NCBI GenBank assembly: GCA_037132075.1
Contig: JBAXPV010000029.1
Location: 1 to 46,768, forward strand
Direction: 5' to 3'
DNA: 46,768 bases
Origin: JBAXPV01 sp037132075
GTDB lineage: Bacteria > Bacteroidota > Bacteroidia > Bacteroidales > CAIXZF01
The position numbers and the translations under genes are program-made. Shown here one piece after another: positions 17,508 through 25,210 of this stretch. Numbering within the stretch: position 1 is the first letter of the stretch; every line of letters starts with the position of its first letter. Below the pieces are notes generated by a model, which was not told where the DNA came from, did no database searches, and worked only from the letters and a program-made list of their open reading frames with translations.

Positions 17508-18578
17508 TTATTCAAAAACTGGCAGGAAGACGGCTGTATTTTTCGACATAAAATACCGCCCCCGTGTGGAATTATAATATTTTTTTTCCTGCTTTAACGT
17601 GAATTTTATTTTGTATTCCAAACTTACTGCATTCCCATTTTTCAAAGCAGGAATCCAATTACCCTCAGTCAGATTAACCAACCGGATTGCTTCTTTCCTG
17701 AGTTTTTTGTTTGCATACCTAATATCTTGCATTTTGGGTTCTGAATTGTGTCCCAGGGTATCAATATGAACACGTTCAATGACAATACTTATTGAATCAA
17801 AAAATATTTTTGGTTTTTTCCTAGCAAGGCCAGACTGGAGCAATTGGGCTTCTGAAACATGTCCCAGCGAATCGATTTTAAAATGCAAAACAACGCTTGT
17901 TGAATCAAAAACTAAAAATGAATCAAACAAAGTATAATCGAATGCATCTGCCAGGAAATCTATTAAACAAGGCAGGCCCCCGATAAAAAGGGGAACCCTG
18001 TTTTTGTTATATTCTGAACTGTCTTTTAATGAGGAATCGAATAACAAACGACCCTTTGAAAAATCAAATTTTTGAAATAATTCAGCATTTTCATTTAATG
18101 CGCTCCACTCCCCTATCCTTTGATCATCTTTATAAATACCGGCAAGTTTAAGTTTTAAAGATTCCGGAGCAAGTTCGACAGAAACAGAATCCGTTCGGCG
18201 CTTTCCCTCATATACCTGCGAATGTTTCAGATCGGGAATGGTGTCAAGATAATAAGAAGTAAAGATTCCATTCTTCTTTCCATTTTTATACAACACTCTT
18301 TCCCTGATACTGTTCATGGTGTTGACAGCTCTTGCTTGATTATAAAACTCCCAAAGACCTGTCTTTAAGCCATTCTTATAAAGACCTGATTCGATTAACT
18401 GCACACCAAAAAGCATATGCTTATACTTGACATAAGTACCATGTTTAATCTTCTTGTCGCTTTTTAAAACATAATACTCTTCTTTGAAATCCTGGTGAAC
18501 TTTTAAAACAAACTTCGTTTCCTGTGAATAGGTCTCATGACAGATAAGTATGATAAGAGTAATCCAAAACAGTCTCAT
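17508..18578 (-). CDS. Secreted MORN/YwqK-like protein with TonB-C-like end
   Basis: 356 residues from the ATG at 18578; an earlier in-frame start would be TTG. A signal peptide (LFWITLIILICHETYSQ) suggests export. Residues about 30-200 carry YwqK/MORN-style lines in which a result is paired with a GxYKNG-xxGxW pattern (SGLYKNGLKTGLWEFYNQ, VLYKNGKKNGIFTSY, GIYKDDQRIGEWSALNEN). Residues about 215-340 resemble the TonB C-terminal fold (LHFKIDSLGHVSEAQLLQSG, then LRKEAIRLVNLTEGNWIPAL and VSLEYKIKFTL). No catalytic site is visible and the role is unknown. It lies between two direct repeats and is oriented against both neighbours, which hints at an inserted or accessory gene. Confidence 0.75.
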   Translation of the reverse strand: MRLFWITLIILICHETYSQETKFVLKVHQDFKEEYYVLKSDKKIKHGTYVKYKHMLFGVQLIESGLYKNGLKTGLWEFYNQARAVNTMNSIRERVLYKNGKKNGIFTSYYLDTIPDLKHSQVYEGKRRTDSVSVELAPESLKLKLAGIYKDDQRIGEWSALNENAELFQKFDFSKGRLLFDSSLKDSSEYNKNRVPLFIGGLPCLIDFLADAFDYTLFDSFLVFDSTSVVLHFKIDSLGHVSEAQLLQSGLARKKPKIFFDSISIVIERVHIDTLGHNSEPKMQDIRYANKKLRKEAIRLVNLTEGNWIPALKNGNAVSLEYKIKFTLKQEKKYYNSTRGRYFMSKNTAVFLPVFE

Positions 18579-18613
18579 AATGCTCAAATAGGTGAAGCCA
18601 ACCTTGCTTTAGG

Positions 18614-18641
18614 CAAAGATATTATAAAATTAATGTATCAA
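18614..18641 (-). promoter_or_regulatory. Candidate promoter for the MORN/TonB-C-like gene
   Basis: On the minus strand TATCTTTG (18614-18621) fits TAnnTTTG, 35 bases upstream of the ATG at 18578. A TTG (18639-18641) lies 17 bases further upstream, inside the right-hand copy of the 20-bp direct repeat, so the repeat may supply part of the promoter. Confidence 0.42.
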
Positions 18642-18651
18642 TATACCAATT
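18632..18651. repeat. 20-bp direct repeat, right copy
   Basis: Exact partner of 17335-17354. Two further AATATACCA units follow at about 18655 and 18662. Confidence 0.75.
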
Positions 18652-18728
18652 TTCAATATACCAATATACCAGTGGAATTAATACAATCAAATATTCACAC
18701 AAACATACTAAGCTGTAAAATTTTTTTG

Positions 18729-18736
18729 TATCTTTG
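18729..18736 (+). promoter_or_regulatory. -7 element (TATCTTTG) for the thrS operon
   Basis: TATCTTTGC is an excellent match to the Bacteroidetes -7 element, 20 bases before the thrS ATG. No TTTG stands at the usual -33 distance. Confidence 0.5.
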
Positions 18737-18756
18737 CACCCATTTTTAGATCACCT

Positions 18757-20703
18757 ATGATTAACATTACATTACCGGATAATTCAGTCAGACAATACCC
18801 TGCAGGGGTGACGAGCCTGGAAATCGCCAAAAGCATCAGCGAAGGCCTTGCCCGCAATGTTCTGGCAGCAAAGGTAAATGACGAAGTTTGGGATGCTACC
18901 CGCCCTATTGAGCAAGATGCTTTTGTGAAGCTCCTTACCTGGAATGATGAGGAAGGCAAATCCACCCTATGGCATTCTTCTGCACATCTTATGGCTGAGG
19001 CCATTGAGCAGCTTTATCCCGGGGTAAAATTTGGCATTGGCCCGGATATTGAAGCTGGCTTTTATTATGACATTGACTTTGGCCAGCATGAGATTATCGA
19101 AGCAGACCTGAGCAGAATTGAAGCCAAGATCCTTGAATTTGCCCGCGAAAAACAGGTTTACACCCGTAAATCCGTCAGTAAAAAAGAAGCACTTGACTAT
19201 TTCACCGCAAAAGGTGACGAATATAAGCTGGAACTCATCAACGACCTTGAGGATGGTTCTATCACATTCTACGAATCCGGTCGTTTTACGGATCTCTGTC
19301 GTGGACCACATATTCCCGAAACCGGGTTTATCAAAGCCGTTAAGCTGACCAGCATCGCAGGTGCCTACTGGCGCGGCGATGAGAAAAGGAAACAGCTGAC
19401 TCGTATCTATGGGATTACCTTCCCAAAACAACAAGAGCTTACTGATTACCTGGCGCTCCTGGAAGAAGCAAAGAAACGCGACCACAGGAAACTGGGTAAA
19501 GAGATGGAACTTTTTATGTTCTCACAGCGTGTTGGCCAGGGATTGCCCATGTGGCTTCCCAAAGGGACGATGCTTCGTGAGAAACTCGAACATTTCCTAA
19601 AAAAAGTACAGCGTACCGCAGGTTATCAGCAGGTGATCACCCCGCATATCGGGCAAAAAGAATTGTATGTCACCTCAGGTCATTACGACAAATATGGTAA
19701 AGACAGTTTTCAGCCAATCAAGACACCGGTAGAAGGGGAAGAATTCTTCCTCAAACCGATGAACTGTCCGCACCACTGTGAAATTTACAAACACAAACCT
19801 CATTCCTATAAAGACCTTCCCTTACGTCTCGCTGAATTTGGTACGGTTTACCGTTACGAACAAAGCGGCGAACTTCACGGCCTGACCCGTGTGCGGGGAT
19901 TTACCCAGGACGATGCGCATATCTTTTGCCGCCCCGACCAGGTTAAAGAAGAATTCCTTGGCGTAATTGACATTGTGCTTTTGATTTTCAAGGCACTGGA
20001 TTTTAAGGATTATACCGCACAGGTTTCCTTACGCGATCCTAACAACCGTGAGAAATATATCGGTTCCGATGAGAACTGGGAAAAAGCAGAAAGGGCTATC
20101 ATCGAAGCTGTGGAAGAAAAAGAGATGAAACATACTATTGTCACTGGTGAAGCTGCCTTTTATGGTCCGAAACTGGACTTCATGGTGCGCGATGCCATTG
20201 GCAGAAAGTGGCAGCTGGGAACAATACAAGTTGACTATAACTTACCTGAACGTTTTGAACTTGAATATGTTGGCAGCGACAACGAACGCCATCGCCCAGT
20301 GATGATTCACCGGGCACCTTTTGGTTCTATGGAGCGTTTTGTCGCTGTACTTATCGAACATTGTGCCGGTAATTTTCCATTATGGCTGACGCCAAACCAG
20401 GCTATTATCCTTCCAATCAGTGAGAAGTATGTAGACTATGCACAAAAAGTTTTGAATTTATTAAATAATTCCGACCTTCGCGCCACAATTGACGAGCGGA
20501 ATGAAAAGGCCGGCCGCAAGATACGGGATGCCGAGTTAAGCAAAGTACCCTATATGCTGGTCGTGGGTGAGAAAGAAGAAGCTGAAGGCAGTGTTTCTGT
20601 CAGAAAGCACGGTGCAGGCGACCTTGGCACGTTTAGTGTAGATGAATTTGTAGTATTAATCAATGAAGCCATTAACGCAGAATTGGGCGCATTGGCAAAA
20701 TAA
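18757..20703 (+). CDS. thrS: Threonyl-tRNA synthetase
   Basis: 648 residues, class II synthetase of normal length. An N-terminal TGS domain (about 1-60) is followed by the editing domain with its HSSAHLMAEA motif and the SIAGAYWRGDE segment. The catalytic core has motif 2 (FGTVYRYEQSGELHGLTRVR), zinc-ligand region MNCPHHCEIY, and motif 3 (HRAPFGSMERFVAVLIEH). A C-terminal anticodon-binding domain starts at about 545. It charges tRNA-Thr. It leads the thrS-infC-rpmI-rplT operon, with infC starting 23 bases after its stop, the arrangement conserved across many bacteria. Confidence 0.98.
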   Translation: MINITLPDNSVRQYPAGVTSLEIAKSISEGLARNVLAAKVNDEVWDATRPIEQDAFVKLLTWNDEEGKSTLWHSSAHLMAEAIEQLYPGVKFGIGPDIEAGFYYDIDFGQHEIIEADLSRIEAKILEFAREKQVYTRKSVSKKEALDYFTAKGDEYKLELINDLEDGSITFYESGRFTDLCRGPHIPETGFIKAVKLTSIAGAYWRGDEKRKQLTRIYGITFPKQQELTDYLALLEEAKKRDHRKLGKEMELFMFSQRVGQGLPMWLPKGTMLREKLEHFLKKVQRTAGYQQVITPHIGQKELYVTSGHYDKYGKDSFQPIKTPVEGEEFFLKPMNCPHHCEIYKHKPHSYKDLPLRLAEFGTVYRYEQSGELHGLTRVRGFTQDDAHIFCRPDQVKEEFLGVIDIVLLIFKALDFKDYTAQVSLRDPNNREKYIGSDENWEKAERAIIEAVEEKEMKHTIVTGEAAFYGPKLDFMVRDAIGRKWQLGTIQVDYNLPERFELEYVGSDNERHRPVMIHRAPFGSMERFVAVLIEHCAGNFPLWLTPNQAIILPISEKYVDYAQKVLNLLNNSDLRATIDERNEKAGRKIRDAELSKVPYMLVVGEKEEAEGSVSVRKHGAGDLGTFSVDEFVVLINEAINAELGALAK

Positions 20704-20716
20704 GTAATTTTAAAAA

Positions 20717-20722
20717 AGGAGG
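20717..20722 (+). promoter_or_regulatory. Strong Shine-Dalgarno sequence deciding the infC start
   Basis: AGGAGG at 20717-20722 ends 4 bases before ATC at 20727. Such a strong ribosome-binding site is uncommon in this window and fixes the non-standard start of infC. Confidence 0.65.
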
Positions 20723-20726
20723 AAAT

Positions 20727-21287
20727 ATCGCAACAACACCTTTCAGGAATCCAAGGGATCCAAGAGCCAATCGTAAGGTTGTCGAAGAACCCTACAAGAT
20801 CAACGAAAAAATCAAAGCGCCTGTTGTCAGGGTTGTAGGCCCCAACGTAAACCAGGACATTTATCCCCTGAGGGAGGCTTTAGATATCGCTGACAGTCTT
20901 GAACTTGACCTGGTAGAGATCCAACCCAATGCCAGTCCGCCCGTTTGTAAAGTAATCGATTACAAGAAATTCCTTTACGAGCAGAAGAAAAAAGCAAAGG
21001 AGATCAAAGCCAAGACTGCCAAAGTAGTCGTCAAGGAGATCCGGTTAGGACCGAATACGGACGAACACGATTTCAACTTTAAGTTGAAGCATGCCATCAA
21101 TTTCTTACAGGATGGATGTAAAGTTAAAGTGGATGTGTTTTTCAAAGGAAGGTCGATCGTATATAAAGATATGGGAGAGATCTTGTTGTTAAAATTTGCC
21201 CAGGAAACCATTGAATACGGCAAAGTGGAACAACTCCCGAAATTAGAAGGAAAGCGGATGATTATGATCCTGTCACCCAAGAAATAA
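20727..21287 (+). CDS. infC: Translation initiation factor IF-3, ATC start
   Basis: 186 residues when started at ATC 20727; no ATG, GTG or TTG exists in frame near the N-terminus, and the first in-frame ATG (21084) falls in the middle of the protein. Translation reads (M)ATTPFRNPRDPRANRK, then EPYKINEKIKAPVVRVVG (IF3-N), LDLVEIQPNASPPVCKVIDY (linker start) and VKEIRLGPNTDEHDFNFK, ending KRMIMILSPKK. IF3 binds the 30S subunit, screens start codons, and in Escherichia coli represses its own AUU-started mRNA. The ATC here, with a near-ideal Shine-Dalgarno, fits the same autocontrol idea (inference). It sits between thrS and rpmI as usual. Confidence 0.93.
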   Translation: MATTPFRNPRDPRANRKVVEEPYKINEKIKAPVVRVVGPNVNQDIYPLREALDIADSLELDLVEIQPNASPPVCKVIDYKKFLYEQKKKAKEIKAKTAKVVVKEIRLGPNTDEHDFNFKLKHAINFLQDGCKVKVDVFFKGRSIVYKDMGEILLLKFAQETIEYGKVEQLPKLEGKRMIMILSPKK

Positions 21288-21316
21288 ACCATTAACCACC
21301 CATAAATCAATTCAGA

Positions 21317-21511
21317 ATGCCTAAAATGAAGACCAAATCCGGAGCCAAGAAAAGGTTCGACTTTACCGGTACCGGAAAGCTCAAAAGAAAGCATGCTTAC
21401 AAAAGCCACATTCTGACCAAAAAATCCAAAAAGAGAAAGCGGAATTTAACCAAATTCGAACTTGTGGAGAAAACAGATGCAGGCCGTGTCCTTAGGATGT
21501 TAGGAGCTTAA
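21317..21511 (+). CDS. rpmI: Ribosomal protein bL35
   Basis: 64 residues, full length and highly basic: MPKMKTKSGAKKRFDFTGTG, HAYKSHILTKKSKKRKRN and the C-terminal RMLGA region are typical. Part of the 50S subunit. It starts 29 bases after infC and is 72 bases ahead of rplT in the conserved infC-rpmI-rplT order. Confidence 0.97.
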   Translation: MPKMKTKSGAKKRFDFTGTGKLKRKHAYKSHILTKKSKKRKRNLTKFELVEKTDAGRVLRMLGA

Positions 21512-21530
21512 TTCAATCAGTGTCTAATTA

Positions 21531-21568
21531 CTTTTAGCTTACAAGATTCCGCTTGCGGAACGCTAAAG
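21531..21568 (+). promoter_or_regulatory. Nested inverted repeat between rpmI and rplT
   Basis: TTCCGC-TT-GCGGAA (21547-21560) is a perfect inner stem. CTTTTAGC (21531-21538) and GCTAAAG (21562-21568) can pair outside it. There is no T-run, so it is not a standard terminator; it may be an RNA processing or regulatory structure within the ribosomal protein operon. Confidence 0.4.
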
Positions 21569-21583
21569 TAAAAAACTAAAAAA

Positions 21584-21931
21584 ATGCCAAGATCAGTAAA
21601 CGCAGTCGCGTCAAGGGCCAAAAGAAAAAAGGTCCTAAAACAAGTAAAAGGCCAGTTCGGCAGGAGAAAAAATGTCTGGACAGTCGCCAAGAATGCCTTT
21701 GAAAAAGGTTTGGGTTATGCTTATCGTGACCGCAGAGCTAAAAAGAGAACATTCCGAGGCCTCTGGATCACCCGTATTAATGCCGGTGTTCGTCAGTATG
21801 ACCTGTCTTATTCCAAGTTCATTGGATTATTAGCTGCCAAAGATATCGTTATCAACCGGAAAGTTCTGGCCGATTTGGCTATGAATCATCCTGAAGCCTT
21901 CAAGGCTGTGGTTGATGCGGCAAAAGCCTAG
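21584..21931 (+). CDS. rplT: Ribosomal protein bL20
   Basis: 115 residues, full length. Motifs are MPRSVNAVASRAKRKKVLKQ, FGRRKNVWTVAKNAFEKGL, YAYRDRRAKKR and LWITRINAGVRQY. It binds 23S rRNA early in 50S assembly, and in some bacteria it represses rpmI-rplT. Last gene of the thrS operon, convergent with kdsA. Confidence 0.97.
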   Translation: MPRSVNAVASRAKRKKVLKQVKGQFGRRKNVWTVAKNAFEKGLGYAYRDRRAKKRTFRGLWITRINAGVRQYDLSYSKFIGLLAAKDIVINRKVLADLAMNHPEAFKAVVDAAKA

Positions 21932-21967
21932 ATAGTTAGTAGTTAGAAGTTAGCAGTTAGTTGTTAG
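21932..21967. repeat. GTTAG heptad tandem repeat
   Basis: Five GTTAG units at a strict 7-base period (GTTAGta, GTTAGaa, GTTAGca, GTTAGtt, GTTAG), directly after the rplT stop codon. Only the two bases between units vary. Confidence 0.7.
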
Positions 21968-22083
21968 GTGGGGGTTCTGCTTGAGGACTGGTTGTGTTAT
22001 GGAGATTTTTTCGAGTCTCCGGAATTCGTTTGCGTGCATTTTATTGCTCGAATCCGAAGATCATAATTCAGGATTGAGCTAGC

Positions 22084-22902
22084 TTAGATTCCGTCAACAG
22101 CTTCTTTAAGTCGTACCAATTTGCGAAGCAGGGCATCCAAATTGTCCAGTGGAAGCATATTGGCTCCGTCTGACTTTGCCCTGGAGGGCTCAGGATGTGT
22201 TTCAAGGAATATACCCTCAGCTCCGGTGGCAATGCCTGCCATGGCAATGGTTTCAATGAGTTCAGGGTTTCCGCCTGAAACGCCTGAGGCCTGGTTTGGC
22301 TGTTGCAAAGAGTGTGTAATGTCAACGACGACAGGCACCCCTATTTTTCGCATCAATGGAATGTTCCTGAAATCCACGACCAGATCCTGGTAGCCGAACA
22401 TACTGCCTCGCTCCGTTAGCATCAGCGGCTGTGTATTCCCGCTTTGTCGGATCTTGTCGATGGCAAAACGCATGGCGCTGCCTTCTACAAACTGGCCCTT
22501 TTTTACATTGATGATCTTACCTGTGTTTGCAGCTGCGATGAGCAGATCTGTCTGTCTGCATAGAAATGCCGGGATTTGCAAAATGTCAACATATTCAGCT
22601 GCCATCACAGCATCATCAGCTGTATGAATATCTGTAACTACCGGAATGCCTAATTTGCTGCCAACTTCCGCAATCTTTTCCAATGCTTTTAAATCACCAA
22701 TTCCTGTAAAGGAATCGAGACGGGTACGGTTTGCTTTTTTAAAGGAAGCTTTAAAGATAAAAGGGATGTTATATTTTTGAGTGATCTGGAAGATCGCTTT
22801 GCCTATTTCCATAGGCATCTGTTCATCTTCTACCACGCAAGGCCCTGCCATCAGGAAAAAACGACCCGGAATCGGATTTGTCAAAAACTCAAATTTATTC
22901 AT
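22084..22902 (-). CDS. kdsA: 3-deoxy-8-phosphooctulonate (Kdo-8-phosphate) synthase
   Basis: 272 residues from the ATG at 22902 (MNKFEFLTNPIPGRFFLMAG); a longer frame exists but adds 7 atypical residues. It condenses phosphoenolpyruvate with arabinose-5-phosphate, the first committed step to Kdo of lipid A/LPS core. Visible: AGPCVVED, FKASFKKANRTRLDSF, PVVTDIHT, IPAFLCRQTDLL, VKKGQF, MLTERGSMFGYQDLVVDFRN and DITHSLQQP. KANR is the KdsA signature separating it from DAHP synthases. Last gene of a six-gene minus-strand run. Confidence 0.96.
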   Translation of the reverse strand: MNKFEFLTNPIPGRFFLMAGPCVVEDEQMPMEIGKAIFQITQKYNIPFIFKASFKKANRTRLDSFTGIGDLKALEKIAEVGSKLGIPVVTDIHTADDAVMAAEYVDILQIPAFLCRQTDLLIAAANTGKIINVKKGQFVEGSAMRFAIDKIRQSGNTQPLMLTERGSMFGYQDLVVDFRNIPLMRKIGVPVVVDITHSLQQPNQASGVSGGNPELIETIAMAGIATGAEGIFLETHPEPSRAKSDGANMLPLDNLDALLRKLVRLKEAVDGI

Positions 22903-22919
22903 ACAACATAGGTTAAATA

Positions 22920-23240
22920 TCACCAGATCACCATCGATTTGTCAATTTCCCGGGACCATTCAAACAGACCGCCCAGAAGACTGTAAGTATTTTTATGTTT
23001 GTGATCGGCACGGAGATTGAGATTGATCTGCTCACTTTTCTTGCCATATTTACACAGTAAAACCACAGGAATATCAAACGGGATATCAGCGATATGTTTG
23101 TCGAATTCCAGACGTGGGTAATTCACAGAACCTTTAATACGGACATCTTCAAACTCATCTGCATCCCGAATGTCAACGATCAGCAAAGGATCACCTTTGT
23201 CGATCCAATCCTTCAAGTCATGTGCAGTAATAACTCTCAT
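22920..23240 (-). CDS. Single-domain rhodanese-like protein
   Basis: 106 residues covering one rhodanese fold: LLIVDIRDADEFEDVRIKGS (the DxR-xxE-F substrate motif and the I-x-G turn), then VVLLCKYGKKSEQ with the active-site cysteine at about residue 63, then LLGGLFEW. It probably moves sulfane sulfur or acts as a sulfur carrier; the closing GLFEW resembles the rhodanese tail of ThiF/MoeB-like proteins. Its partner is unknown. Only 10 bp follow the PorE-like gene and 17 bp precede kdsA, so it is translated from the same messenger. Confidence 0.88.
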   Translation of the reverse strand: MRVITAHDLKDWIDKGDPLLIVDIRDADEFEDVRIKGSVNYPRLEFDKHIADIPFDIPVVLLCKYGKKSEQINLNLRADHKHKNTYSLLGGLFEWSREIDKSMVIW

Positions 23241-23250
23241 ACATTCAATT

Positions 23251-25200
23251 TTAATTCCCGATCACCACGAATTCAGTCCTTCTGTTCTGACTTCTCCCCT
23301 CTTCGGTGTCATTGCCGACTATCGGCTTTGACTTTCCGAAGCCAATATACGAAAGTCTGTCGCTCGCGATATCTTTTTTGACAAGAAATTCATAAACAAC
23401 TTTAGAGCGGTTTTCGCTGAGTGCCTGGTTGTATTCTGTAGTCCCAATATTGTCGGTATGACCCTGTATTGAGATTTTTAATTGGGGGTTATTTTTCATC
23501 AGGATGATCAGCCTGTCGAGTTCGACAAAAGATTTATCAAGAAGTTCTGCTTTACCGGTTTCAAAGAAGATATTCTTTAAAACGACGGTTTCCCCTATCC
23601 TGATTTTCTTGAGTGGAATATCTTTAAGGAATGGCTTATCGATGGAATGCAATCCCAAAAAAGAAAAATTCTCAGAATAAAAAAGATAATGTTCATGATT
23701 AACGTGCAGGGCATATTCATGACCAACAGGCAGTGTCACGAGAAATTCTCCACTGACAGGATCTGCATTTGAATTCAATACCGTTTTCCCACTTGAAAGA
23801 TCGATTAATACAAAGTCTGCATCAAGAGCTTGGTGTGATTGGTCATCAAAAACTTTTCCTTTGAAATAAGAAACACTCAACGGACGTATGGCCTCATAGA
23901 GGGGAAATGAGTAAATGTCTTTTTTTCCGATACCGCCTGCTTTGTCAGATGAAAGATAGGCCAGATCGCCTTTTGCACTGACGACGAGGTTAATTTCATC
24001 GGCATAAGTATTAATTGGATACCCCAGGTTCACCGGTTCCGACCACTGGCCCTTATCGTCGAGCCTCGACATATACAGATCGTATCCACCCATACCTTTA
24101 TGGCCCATTGAGGAGAAATAAAGCGTTCTTCCATCCGGGTGAATGAAAGGACACATCTCTGCCTGAACGCTGTTAATCGTTTTACCGAGATTTTCAGGAT
24201 TACCCCATTGCCCGTTCTCACCCAATGTCACTTTCCAAAGGTCAGAACTGCCAAGCCCACCAGGCCGTTTACTGGCGAAATACAGCGTTTTCCCATCAGA
24301 AGAAAGAGAGGGTTGGGAATCCCATTGCATTGTATTTACCTTATCTCCCATATTTTCCGGCAGTGACCAGCTCTGGCCCATGCGTTTGGCGTGATACAGG
24401 TCACAACTACCCATGCCTCCTTTGCGGTTGCATCCTGCGAAAAAAAGATTCATGCCATCTGGGGAAATACAAAGGGCACCTTCATTTTCGTCAGTATTAA
24501 CAGGTGGTCCCATTAAACTGGCTTTTGACCATCCTCCTGACTTTCTATTGAAGCATCGATAAAAATCCTCAACAATTTCGGAGCTTTGATTTAAAGTATC
24601 CCTTGGATGCTGCACGGTGAGGTAAAGCCATTGATCGTCAGCGGTAATCGAATTTACAAAGTCATTATAAACAGAATTCACGCTGTCACCCATATTCTTC
24701 GGTTCAAAAGGCACAGGATGCTCCATGGCATCGATAGCAAAATCGCAGGATTCAATTAACTTATTAATCGGAGCTTGTCGTTCTGGTGTAGATTTTGCCA
24801 ATTCCAGAAAACGAATAAAATGTTTTTTTGCATCCGCATATTTTCCGGTTTTTAATTCCAGATTAGCCACGTTTGCGTAGGTGTTCACAAAAAACTTTTC
24901 GTTAATCCCGATAGCTTTTAAATAGGCGACAATGGCCTGATCTTTTTGATTCATGTCGGAAAGGATATCGCCTTTCATCAGCCAGGATTCAATAAATTCC
25001 GCATCAATTTTCAGGGCTTCATCAAGTTCGGTGAGTGCTTCCGGCAGATGCCGTGCTGTGTATAAATATGCGGCCTTTTCATAATGCTTCACAGCTTTCT
25101 TAGAGCTGCTTGTGAGTTCTGGCATGCGCCCCTGTGCTGAGAGGCTTGCTGCAGAAATAATCACACAGAGCAATCCGAAAAAAAAGATTTTAATTTTCAT
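23251..25200 (-). CDS. PorE-like TPR / PD40 / regulatory-domain / OmpA protein (T9SS-associated candidate)
   Basis: 649 residues from the ATG at 25200, which begins a proper signal peptide (KIFFFGLLCVIISAASLSAQ); an upstream start is in frame but overlaps queE. Domains in order: TPR repeats (about 35-140), a PD40/WD40-like beta-propeller with four recognisable blades (SPDGMNLFFAG, SSDGKTLYFASKRPGGLGSSD, HPDGRTLYFSSMG, SSDKAGGIGKKDIY; about 240-450), a carboxypeptidase-regulatory-like domain (FKGKVFDDQSHQALDADFVL, about 455-525), and an OmpA-C peptidoglycan-binding domain (IQGHTDNIGTTEYNQALSEN, SQNRRTEF, about 535-649). This order is that of PorE of the type IX secretion system; many paralogues share it, so the T9SS role is a candidate only. 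It lies within the ffh-kdsA run. Confidence 0.85.
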   Translation of the reverse strand: MKIKIFFFGLLCVIISAASLSAQGRMPELTSSSKKAVKHYEKAAYLYTARHLPEALTELDEALKIDAEFIESWLMKGDILSDMNQKDQAIVAYLKAIGINEKFFVNTYANVANLELKTGKYADAKKHFIRFLELAKSTPERQAPINKLIESCDFAIDAMEHPVPFEPKNMGDSVNSVYNDFVNSITADDQWLYLTVQHPRDTLNQSSEIVEDFYRCFNRKSGGWSKASLMGPPVNTDENEGALCISPDGMNLFFAGCNRKGGMGSCDLYHAKRMGQSWSLPENMGDKVNTMQWDSQPSLSSDGKTLYFASKRPGGLGSSDLWKVTLGENGQWGNPENLGKTINSVQAEMCPFIHPDGRTLYFSSMGHKGMGGYDLYMSRLDDKGQWSEPVNLGYPINTYADEINLVVSAKGDLAYLSSDKAGGIGKKDIYSFPLYEAIRPLSVSYFKGKVFDDQSHQALDADFVLIDLSSGKTVLNSNADPVSGEFLVTLPVGHEYALHVNHEHYLFYSENFSFLGLHSIDKPFLKDIPLKKIRIGETVVLKNIFFETGKAELLDKSFVELDRLIILMKNNPQLKISIQGHTDNIGTTEYNQALSENRSKVVYEFLVKKDIASDRLSYIGFGKSKPIVGNDTEEGRSQNRRTEFVVIGN

Positions 25201-25210
25201 AAACTCCTGA

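Noticed and set aside
21084..21287. A separate 67-residue gene
   Set aside because: It is the C-terminal part of infC, whose ATC start hides the full gene.
21968..22083. Terminator between rplT and kdsA
   Set aside because: GGAGA and TCTCC flank a T-rich loop near 22000-22020, but the stem is only 5 bp and the T run lies inside the loop instead of after the stem.
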